DNA of 12,879 nucleotides from an uncultured Arthrobacter sp. (lineage in GTDB: Bacteria; Actinomycetota; Actinomycetes; Actinomycetales; Micrococcaceae): NCBI GenBank assembly GCA_937873245.1, contig CALMVY010000356.1, forward strand, positions 1-12,879, in the 5' to 3' direction. The notes under the pieces are model-generated. The model worked only from the letters and a program-made list of their open reading frames with translations, was not told where the DNA came from and ran no database searches. The position numbers and the translations under genes were made by a program. Every line of letters begins with the position of its first letter. Position 1 is the stretch's first letter. This document shows positions 1 through 5,657 of the stretch, one piece after another.

Positions 1-684
1 GAACAGCACTTCGTTCGGAACGATGGCGCGGCGGATCTGGCGCGCCTGCTCCATCATCTCGGCGTCGACGCCGGGCCGGCCGGCGGTGTCCACAATCACG
101 ACGTCGTGCAGGGTGCGGCGGGCTTCCTCGACGCCGGCGCGGGCGACCGAGACCGGGTCGCCGGCCGGGTGGTCCAGCTCGGTCGAGGTGGCGCCCGGGT
201 GCGGGGCGAAGACCGGCACCCCGGCGCGCTGGCCGACGACCTGCAGCTGGGTCACGGCGTTGGGGCGCTGCAGGTCGCAGGCCACCAGCATGGGGCTGTG
301 GCCCTGCGCCTTGAGGTACTTGGAGAGCTTTCCGGCCAGGGTGGTTTTACCGGCACCCTGGAGGCCGGCGAGCATGATGATCGTGGGCCCGGTCTTCGCG
401 AGGCGGATCCGGCGGGTCTCGCCGCCAAGGATCTCGACGAGCTCCTCGTTGACGATCTTCACGATCTGCTGGCCAGGGTTCAGCGCTGCGGAAACCTCGG
501 CGCCGAGGGCACGCTCACGCACGCGTCCGGTGAACTCGCGGACCACGGGCACGGCGACATCGGCGTCCAGGAGGGCCCGCCGGATTTCGCGGACCGTGGC
601 GTCAACGTCCGCCTCGGTCAGGCGGCCCTTGCCACGGAGATTCTTGAAGGTTGCTGTCAACCGGTCAGAGAGTGAATTGAACAC
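1..684 (-). CDS. ffh: Signal recognition particle protein Ffh, N-terminal part (partial)
   Basis: Ffh is the GTPase of the signal recognition particle. With 4.5S RNA it binds signal sequences of nascent membrane proteins and docks on FtsY at the membrane. The first 228 residues are present; the rest, including the methionine-rich M domain, lies beyond the left edge. The N domain helices cover about residues 1-90. The G domain follows with P-loop GLQGAGKTT (107-115), the insertion-box region around CDLQRP (136-141) and G3 motif DTAGR (199-203). The start is GTG at 684-682, giving MFNSLSDRLT, the usual Ffh beginning. A GAAAGAAG stretch lies about 10 nt upstream as ribosome binding site. It is divergent from the G6PD-like gene. 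The partner receptor gene ftsY is in the same window, about 6.8 kb away on the same strand. Nothing looks broken. The family assignment is very secure. Confidence 0.97.
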   Translation of the reverse strand, partial: MFNSLSDRLTATFKNLRGKGRLTEADVDATVREIRRALLDADVAVPVVREFTGRVRERALGAEVSAALNPGQQIVKIVNEELVEILGGETRRIRLAKTGPTIIMLAGLQGAGKTTLAGKLSKYLKAQGHSPMLVACDLQRPNAVTQLQVVGQRAGVPVFAPHPGATSTELDHPAGDPVSVARAGVEEARRTLHDVVIVDTAGRPGVDAEMMEQARQIRRAIVPNEVLF

Positions 685-772
685 GCGCCGTGCACTTCTT
701 TCAGTGGATCTACGGATGGCGGCCGGTGCGGCACGCCAGCGTCGCGACTGAAGTTCGCCTGAACGAACCGCC

Positions 773-800
773 TCGACAACGGGACTCGACTATCTAGGGT
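773..800 (+). promoter_or_regulatory. Candidate sigma-A type promoter for the G6PD-like gene
   Basis: TCGACA (773-778) resembles the -35 TTGACA at five of six positions. It is followed after 16 nt by TAGGGT (795-800), which fits the actinobacterial TANNNT -10. Transcription would start near 807, giving a leader of about 30 nt before the GTG at 837. The evidence is motif spacing only; no transcript data. Confidence 0.38.
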
Positions 801-818
801 ACCAAGACGCGCGTTCAA
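791..818 (-). promoter_or_regulatory. Weak candidate promoter for ffh
   Basis: On the minus strand TTGAAC (818-813) is followed after 16 nt by TAGATA (796-791). The -35 is good but the -10 is poor, lacking the final T of TANNNT. It would give a leader of about 100 nt before the GTG of ffh. It overlaps the oppositely oriented candidate promoter of the G6PD-like gene, so the two could compete. Inferred only from hexamer matches. Confidence 0.2.
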
Positions 819-836
819 GATGGCATGCTGACTTAG

Positions 837-2225
837 GTGACCAGCCAAACAACAGTAAAAACCCTGCTCATCCTGGGCGCCTCAGGCGACCTCACCGGCC
901 GGCTCCTGCTGCCGGGACTGGCCAGGCTCGTGTCCAGGGGGCGCGCCGATGGCCTGACCCTGGTCGGTGCCGGCTCGGATGCCTGGACCCCGGAACAGTG
1001 GATGAGCCGCCTCGACGAGTCCTTCGCCGACGCCCGCTCCCAGGCCGATGACCCTGGCCGGCGGGAGCTGAAGCGGATCCGGGAAACCACCAGCTACCAT
1101 CAGCTCGACGTCACGGCCGGCGGGCAACTGGCCGGACTGCTGGCGCAGCTGGAGGGGCCCGTAGCCATCTACTTCGCCTTGCCGCCGCGCGTCAGCCAGC
1201 TCGCCTGCGAGGCGCTGGCTCCCGGCCAGGTGCCCGCCGGGACGCGGCTGGTCATGGAGAAGCCGTTCGGTTCCAGCGAAGAGTCCGCCCGTCACCTCAA
1301 TGCAACCCTCGCCGCCCTGGTCCCGGAGGACCACATCCACCGGGTGGACCATTTCCTGGGCAAGGCGACAGTGCTGAACATCCTGGGCCTGCGCTTCGCC
1401 AACACCTTCCTCGAGCCGGTATGGAACCGCGAGCACATCGAAAAGGTCGAAATAGTCTTTGACGAAGACCTCGCACTGGAGGGGCGCGCCCGCTACTACG
1501 ACGGCGCCGGCGCCCTGCGCGACATGATCCAAAGCCACCTCTTACAGATCATGGCCCTCCTGGCCGTCGAGCCGCCTGCCTCGGTGGATGAGCGGGACCT
1601 CCGCGACGCCGTGGCCACGGTACTGCGGGCCAGCAGCATCAAGGCCCCCTACGCAAAGAGCACACGCCGCGCCCGGTACACCGCGGGCTCGATCGGCGGG
1701 CGGACGGTCCCGGACTACGCCAAGGAAGAAGGCGTCGACGCTGCCCGGGGCACCGAGACGCTCGCCGAGGTGGAGGTGGAGATCGACAACTGGCGCTGGC
1801 AGGGCGTGCCGTTCATCCTGCGCTCCGGCAAGGCCCTGGGCAACAAGCGCAAGGAAGCCGTGGTGACCTTCCGCCCGGTGCCGCACCTGCCCAAGGGCTT
1901 CACCGGGGTGGACTCCCCCAACCAGCTGAGGATCGGCTTCGGGCCGGACACGCTGCAGTTCGACGTCGATGTGAACGGCCCCGGCGACATCCTCAGCCTG
2001 GACCGCGCCACCCTCAAGGCCGAGCTGAGCGGCTCCGCACTGCTGCCGTACGGGGAGGTCCTGGAGGGTGTCCTGGCCGGTGATCCCCTGCTCTCCGTCC
2101 GCGCCGACACCGCCGAAGACTGCTGGCGGATCCTGGAGCCCGTCCTCAAGGCCTGGGCCAGGGGCAGCGCACCGCTGGAGGAATACGCCGCCGGGAGTGA
2201 CGGGCCGGAAGGCTGGCCGGCCTGA
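837..2225 (+). CDS. zwf: Glucose-6-phosphate dehydrogenase family protein (divergent paralogue)
   Basis: The family oxidises glucose-6-phosphate to 6-phosphogluconolactone with NAD(P)+, at the entry of the oxidative pentose phosphate pathway. The protein has 462 residues, near the family norm. Visible motifs: nucleotide-binding GASGDL (14-19), EKPFG (141-145), active-site RVDHFLGK (169-176), YYDGAGALRDM (220-230) leading to catalytic-type His234, and GVPFILRSGK (323-332). Aligned from memory to the Leuconostoc enzyme, the catalytic Asp171, His172, Lys176 and His234 are kept. However, the position of Arg46 (NADP 2'-phosphate contact) is Ser47, and that of Lys21 (substrate contact) is Leu23. 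It may therefore be a paralogue with changed cofactor or substrate preference. No opcA, 6-phosphogluconolactonase or transaldolase gene is adjacent, so it is not the usual actinobacterial zwf operon. The start is GTG at 837, directly after an in-frame TAG (834-836). No strong Shine-Dalgarno is seen. It is convergent with glnB. Confidence 0.9.
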   Translation: MTSQTTVKTLLILGASGDLTGRLLLPGLARLVSRGRADGLTLVGAGSDAWTPEQWMSRLDESFADARSQADDPGRRELKRIRETTSYHQLDVTAGGQLAGLLAQLEGPVAIYFALPPRVSQLACEALAPGQVPAGTRLVMEKPFGSSEESARHLNATLAALVPEDHIHRVDHFLGKATVLNILGLRFANTFLEPVWNREHIEKVEIVFDEDLALEGRARYYDGAGALRDMIQSHLLQIMALLAVEPPASVDERDLRDAVATVLRASSIKAPYAKSTRRARYTAGSIGGRTVPDYAKEEGVDAARGTETLAEVEVEIDNWRWQGVPFILRSGKALGNKRKEAVVTFRPVPHLPKGFTGVDSPNQLRIGFGPDTLQFDVDVNGPGDILSLDRATLKAELSGSALLPYGEVLEGVLAGDPLLSVRADTAEDCWRILEPVLKAWARGSAPLEEYAAGSDGPEGWPA

Positions 2226-2265
2226 CCGCCGTCGGGCTGTCGACTCCGGCCGCGACGGCCGCACC

Positions 2266-2310
2266 ACAAAGCGGGCCGGGCACCTTTTCAGGTACCCGGC
2301 CCGCTGTTGT
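2266..2310. terminator. Bidirectional hairpin terminator between zwf-like gene and glnB
   Basis: A 15-bp inverted repeat has arms 2270-2284 (AGCGGGCCGGGCACC) and 2291-2305 (GGTACCCGGCCCGCT) around a 6-nt TTTTCA loop. There is one mismatch, C opposite A on the plus strand, which becomes a G-U wobble on the minus transcript. A few more bases outside can pair across one bulge. It sits between convergent stop codons (2225 and 2337), so it can end transcription from both sides. The tails are only mildly T-rich, as is common in high-GC actinobacteria. Confidence 0.8.
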
Positions 2311-2336
2311 CTGAAGCCGTGCTGCGTTGCTGCTGG

Positions 2337-2675
2337 CTAGATGGCTGCCGACCCGCGTTCACCGGTGCGGACCCGTACCGCCTCGAACACATCCATCGTC
2401 CAGACCTTGCCGTCTCCGGCGCGGCCGGTGTTGGAGCTGGCGATGATGACATCGAGGATGTCGTCCGCCTGTTCGTCGGTGGCCAGGACCTCTACCCGGA
2501 TCTTGGGGAGCAGGTCCACGTTGTACTCGGCGCCGCGGTACACCTCGGTGTAGCCCCGCTGCCGCCCGTAGCCGCTGGCCGCGCTGACCGTGAGTCCCTG
2601 CACGCCGTAGGCTTCGAGCCCTTCGCGGATGGTGTCGAGCTTTTCCGGCCGGACGATTGCTGTGATCAGTTTCAT
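2337..2675 (-). CDS. glnB: PII nitrogen regulatory protein (GlnB/GlnK)
   Basis: This is a trimeric signal protein that reads ATP/ADP and 2-oxoglutarate and gates the ammonium channel AmtB. The 112 residues match the family length exactly and follow its numbering. Visible are the T-loop with Gln39, Arg47 (the residue that plugs the AmtB pore in known complexes) and Tyr51 (the nucleotidylation site) in YRGAEY. Lys58 is present, as is the nucleotide-binding stretch TGRAGDGK (83-90) with Arg101 and Arg103. The ATG (2675-2673) overlaps the amtB stop in an ATGA arrangement, so translation is probably coupled. GGAAAG lies 9 nt upstream. Pairing with amtB argues for the GlnK role. No glnD follows; the gene ends at a hairpin terminator. 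The retained Tyr51 suggests the modifying enzyme is encoded elsewhere, or that modification is dispensable. Confidence 0.97.
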   Translation of the reverse strand: MKLITAIVRPEKLDTIREGLEAYGVQGLTVSAASGYGRQRGYTEVYRGAEYNVDLLPKIRVEVLATDEQADDILDVIIASSNTGRAGDGKVWTMDVFEAVRVRTGERGSAAI

Positions 2676-4045
2676 GCCTCCACACTTTCCTTACCTGCTG
2701 CTGCGGTCTTCTTGCCATTGGACGACGCGTCCACCGGCTCGGCGGCCGGGGCCGGCGCGGCCTCGCCCTGGGTCTTCCCGGTGATGAGCTCGTGCAGCGG
2801 GGTGAAGCTTCCGCCGTGGCCGCCGACACCGAATTCGTAGGCGGTTTCGGCGTGCAGGCTGAGGTCAACGCCCACCACTTCCTGCTCCTGGGAAACCCGG
2901 AAGCCCATGGTCTTGTGGATGGCGAGGGCGATGATGGCCGTCAGGATGGCGGAGTAGGCGATGGCGATACCGGCCGCTGCGAGCTGGGCCCAGAGCTGGG
3001 TGAGGCCGCCGCCGTAGAAGAGGCCGCCGCCAACACCTTCAACCGGGAGGGCGATGAAGCCCAGTGCCACGGTGCCGATGATGCCGGAGACCAGGTGCAC
3101 ACCGACGACGTCGAGCGAATCGTCAAAGCCCCAGCGGAACTTGAGGCCGACGGCGAGGGCGGAAGCCGCACCGGCGATGAGTCCGAGGCCGAGTGCGCCG
3201 ATCGGGCTGACATTGGCGCAGGCCGGGGTGATGGCCACGAGGCCGGCGACCACACCGGAGGCGGCACCGAGCGAGGTCGGGTGACCGTCGCGGATGCGCT
3301 CCGTGATGAGCCAGCCGAGCATGGCCGCGGCAGGGGCTGCCAGGGTGTTGACCCAGATCAGGCCGCCCTGTTCCGCCGTCGTCGCTGCGCCGCCGTTGAA
3401 GCCGAACCAGCCGAACCACAGGATCGCTGCACCGAGCATCACGAACGGGATGTTGTGCGGGCGGTGGTTGGGGTCCTTGCCGAAGCCCTTGCGGTTGCCG
3501 ATGATCAGCACGCGGACCAGCGCGGCGACACCGGCATTGATGTGGACCACCGTGCCGCCGGCGAAGTCAATCGCGGGGCCGAGGGCCTGGCCGATGGCGC
3601 CTTCCGGGCCGAACAGCCCGCCGCCCCAGACCATGTAGGCCAGCGGGGCGTAGACCAGCGTGACCCAGACCGGGACAAAGACGGTCCAGGCGCCGAACTT
3701 GGCGCGGTCAGCGATCGCGCCGCTGATCAGTGCGACGGTGATGATGGCGAAGGTGGCCGCGTAGCCGACCTTGATGAGTCCGTCAGGGGTGTCGATGCCC
3801 TCCAGCCCGAAGGTGGCGAACGGGTTTCCGACCATCTGCATGAAGCCCTCGCCGGAGCTCATCGAGGCGCCCCAGAGCACCCACACCACACCGACCATGC
3901 CGATGGAGATGAAGCTCATCATCATCATGTTCAGTGCAGCCTTGGCGCGTGTCATGCCGCCGTAGAAAAATGCGAGTCCTGGTGTCATGAACAGCACGAG
4001 TGCCGCTGCCACCATCAGCCATACGTGACCTGCGGTAAGTTCCAT
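2672..4045 (-). CDS. amtB: Ammonium channel/transporter AmtB
   Basis: A trimeric inner-membrane channel for ammonium/ammonia, of 457 residues. I chose the ATG at 4045 (MELTAGHVWLM) over an upstream in-frame start at 4114. GGGAGG lies 9 nt before it, and the 23 extra residues of the longer form are hydrophilic and unlike the family. About eleven membrane helices are visible. Key residues: Asp160 in DFAGG, the pore twin histidines His168 (VVHINAG) and His317 (GVHLVSG), Trp140 in MVWGGGLF, and the phenylalanine-rich FGWFGFNGG (211-219). The conserved cytosolic tail GVDLSLHAETAYEF (392-405), which contacts PII, is followed by a roughly 50-residue Ala/Pro/Lys-rich extension that looks disordered. 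It is the first gene of an amtB-glnB operon with a 4-bp overlap. The 5' region contains candidate nitrogen-control sites, described separately. Confidence 0.97.
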   Translation of the reverse strand: MELTAGHVWLMVAAALVLFMTPGLAFFYGGMTRAKAALNMMMMSFISIGMVGVVWVLWGASMSSGEGFMQMVGNPFATFGLEGIDTPDGLIKVGYAATFAIITVALISGAIADRAKFGAWTVFVPVWVTLVYAPLAYMVWGGGLFGPEGAIGQALGPAIDFAGGTVVHINAGVAALVRVLIIGNRKGFGKDPNHRPHNIPFVMLGAAILWFGWFGFNGGAATTAEQGGLIWVNTLAAPAAAMLGWLITERIRDGHPTSLGAASGVVAGLVAITPACANVSPIGALGLGLIAGAASALAVGLKFRWGFDDSLDVVGVHLVSGIIGTVALGFIALPVEGVGGGLFYGGGLTQLWAQLAAAGIAIAYSAILTAIIALAIHKTMGFRVSQEQEVVGVDLSLHAETAYEFGVGGHGGSFTPLHELITGKTQGEAAPAPAAEPVDASSNGKKTAAAGKESVEA

Positions 4046-4090
4046 GGTGCACGTCCTCCCTTGCTTGGATGCGAATCTGTTGGGTGTTCT

Positions 4091-4106
4091 TGCGGAGTTC
4101 TCCGCA
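4091..4106. promoter_or_regulatory. Perfect palindrome upstream of amtB (operator candidate)
   Basis: TGCGGAG and CTCCGCA form 7-bp perfect arms separated by only TT. The loop is too small for a stable RNA hairpin, so a dimeric DNA-binding protein is the more natural reading. It ends 46 nt before the amtB start codon. The regulator is unknown. It does not resemble the Corynebacterium AmtR box (CTAT-N6-ATAG) or the GlnR consensus. Confidence 0.35.
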
Positions 4107-4226
4107 TGCCTCAACGCTGTTTGCGTTCTAAGAAGAGTTTGTCCGGGGCGTGTTTCACCGGGAGAGGATTTAGATTGCCGGGTTGTTACAAGAACCTCCC
4201 GGAAGTAAATGGTGCAAATCCTTCTT

Positions 4227-4242
4227 GTTACGGTTATGTTTC
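4227..4242 (-). promoter_or_regulatory. GlnR-like box, overlapping the -10 of the MFS gene
   Basis: Read on the minus strand this is GAAAC-N6-GTAAC. Both half-sites match the actinobacterial GlnR consensus elements (GaAAC and GTnAC) with the standard 6-bp spacing. In the next register toward amtB there is GATTT (weak), then TTTAC (four of five). On the plus strand TATGTT (4235-4240) inside it fits a TANNNT -10 for the MFS gene, although the -35 is poor. GlnR controls nitrogen genes such as amtB in Streptomyces and mycobacteria. Its use here is inference from short motifs. Confidence 0.33.
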
Positions 4243-4296
4243 ACACGTTCCAACGCCGCCTCTCCCGCACGCCCGCACCGCCAGGAAGCCACCACC

Positions 4297-5556
4297 ATGA
4301 GTAAGACCCCCCGCCCCGCGGGTTCCCCGCCGCAGGCCGCTCCCCGGAACACGGGGAAGGCGGTGCTGCCCCGCGACATCAAGGTGATGTTGGTGGCGGC
4401 CTTCCTCATCGCGCTCGGCTTCGGCCTCGTGGCCCCGGTCCTCCCCCAGTTCGCCACCACATTCGACGTCGGTGCAACGGCGGCCGCCGTGATTGTGAGC
4501 ATCTTCGCGTTCATGCGGCTCGTGTTCGCTCCGGCCGGCGGCGCGCTGATCGTCCGGCTCGGGGAACGGCCGGTGTATGTGGCCGGCCTGCTGATTGTTG
4601 CGGCGTCGACGGCGGCCTGCGCCTTCGCCCAGGACTACTGGCAGTTGCTGGTCTTCCGGGGCCTCGGCGGCGCCGGCTCAGTGATGTTCACGGTCGCGTC
4701 GATGGCCCTCGTGGTCCGGCTGGCGCCGCCCGAGAGCCGCGGCCGGGTCTCCGGGGCGTACGCCTCGGCCTTCCTGATCGGCAGTGTCGGCGGGCCGGTC
4801 GTCGGCGGGCTGCTGGCCGGCTTCGGACTGCGGGTGCCGTTCCTTGTCTACGCCGCCGCCCTGGTGCTGGCCGCCCTGGTGGTGCAGACCCAGCTGAGCC
4901 ACGTGCCGGCCGCGGCCCGCCCGGACGGGAGCACGGCGCCGGCGATGGACCTGCGCGAGGCACTCCGCGACAGCGCGTACCGGGCGGGGCTGTTCTCCAG
5001 CTTCGCCAATGGCTGGGCCACCTTCGGCGTGCGGATGGCCACGGTTCCCCTCTTCGCCGTCGCCGCCCTGAACGCGGGGCCGGAATCGGCGGGCTGGGCC
5101 CTGGCGGTGTTCGCCGCGGCCAACGCGGTGGCGCTGACGTTCTCCGGTAAGCTCGCGGACAGCCTGGGCCGGAAGCCCCTGATGATCTCCGGCCTGCTGG
5201 TGACCGGCATCGCGACGGCGGCCATCGGCTTCACGCACGAACTGCTGTGGTTCCTCGTGGCCACCGCCGTGGCCGGCATCGGCTCGGGCCTGCTGGGTCC
5301 GGCCCAGCAGGCGGCCATGGCCGACGTGATCGGCAACGAGCGCTCCGGCGGCCGGGTGCTTGCCATCTTCCAGATGACGGCCGACACCGGCGCAATCATC
5401 GGCCCCGTGCTGGCCGGGCTCCTCGCGGACCGGCTGGGCTACGGCTGGGCTTTCGGCGTCACGGGCGGCGTGCTCGTCGCGGCCGCGGCCGGCTGGCTGA
5501 TGGCCCGGGAGACCTTTCAGCGCACCGCGCGCTCCGACGGGCAACGTACCCCCTGA
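4297..5556 (+). CDS. MFS transporter, DHA1-type drug/proton antiporter family
   Basis: A 419-residue integral membrane protein with a pattern of about twelve membrane helices in two halves, split by a hydrophilic central loop near residues 202-225. The motif-A region after TM2 is degenerate (GALIVRLGERP, 82-92). A clear copy lies in the second half (GKLADSLGRK, 284-293). Motif C, typical of proton-driven exporters, is seen in TM5 as GSVGGPVVGG (162-171). These features point to a multidrug or metabolite exporter; the substrate cannot be read from sequence. The ATG at 4297 has AGGAAG 8 nt upstream. A TTG at 4183 in the same frame would add 38 non-family residues and has no ribosome binding site. 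It is divergent from amtB across 251 bp. The stop codon lies in a 12-bp palindrome (5551-5562). The glycosidase gene follows after 101 bp and could be partly co-transcribed. Confidence 0.88.
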   Translation: MSKTPRPAGSPPQAAPRNTGKAVLPRDIKVMLVAAFLIALGFGLVAPVLPQFATTFDVGATAAAVIVSIFAFMRLVFAPAGGALIVRLGERPVYVAGLLIVAASTAACAFAQDYWQLLVFRGLGGAGSVMFTVASMALVVRLAPPESRGRVSGAYASAFLIGSVGGPVVGGLLAGFGLRVPFLVYAAALVLAALVVQTQLSHVPAAARPDGSTAPAMDLREALRDSAYRAGLFSSFANGWATFGVRMATVPLFAVAALNAGPESAGWALAVFAAANAVALTFSGKLADSLGRKPLMISGLLVTGIATAAIGFTHELLWFLVATAVAGIGSGLLGPAQQAAMADVIGNERSGGRVLAIFQMTADTGAIIGPVLAGLLADRLGYGWAFGVTGGVLVAAAAGWLMARETFQRTARSDGQRTP

Positions 5557-5622
5557 TCAGGGCCCGATTGGGCCGTCCGGAGACCCCGTGCCGAACTTCA
5601 CCGACGGACTTCGTTAGGCTGT

Positions 5623-5634
5623 TGGGAGATCCCA
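5623..5634. promoter_or_regulatory. LacI-family-like operator candidate before the GH79 gene
   Basis: TGGGAGATCCCA has perfect TGGGA/TCCCA half-sites separated by GA, and ends 23 nt before the glycosidase ATG. The half-site equals that of the CelR/CebR type operator TGGGAGCGCTCCCA of actinobacterial cellulose regulators, but the spacing is 2 bp shorter. Just upstream TAGGCT (5615-5620) could serve as -10. A sugar-responsive repressor site is therefore possible but unproven. Confidence 0.27.
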
Positions 5635-5657
5635 CCCAGAAGCTGGAGTACTTACTC

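Noticed and set aside
657..848. Short minus-strand open frame in the ffh/G6PD gap
   Set aside because: It overlaps the ffh start and the candidate promoters, and its product has no recognisable features; Ffh clearly starts at 684 in a different frame.
4046..4114. N-terminal extension of AmtB by 23 residues
   Set aside because: The downstream ATG has a strong GGGAGG at 9 nt and gives the normal AmtB start. The extension is hydrophilic and would run through the palindrome region.
4183..4296. N-terminal extension of the MFS protein from a TTG
   Set aside because: No ribosome binding site, non-membrane low-complexity residues, and it would cover the likely promoter. The ATG at 4297 has AGGAAG at 8 nt.
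4046..4296. Corynebacterium-type AmtR box for amtB
   Set aside because: No CTAT-N6-ATAG arrangement was found in the intergenic region.
2792..4300. Plus-strand open frame of about 500 codons antisense to amtB
   Set aside because: It is the mirror of amtB, rich in Asp/Glu/Gly/His with no family motif, while the minus strand encodes a complete channel with twin histidines.
5551..5574. Palindrome CCCTGATCAGGG and small GGCCC-GATT-GGGCC hairpin after the MFS stop as a terminator
   Set aside because: Stems are short and there is no T-tract. They may only reflect local GC-rich sequence, so termination between MFS and GH79 is not claimed.
5247..5657. Upstream extension of the GH79 open frame into the MFS gene
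   Set aside because: The first 137 codons overlap MFS coding sequence in another frame and are Arg/Gly/Pro-rich. The ATG at 5658 has a GGAG and leads into the membrane anchor.
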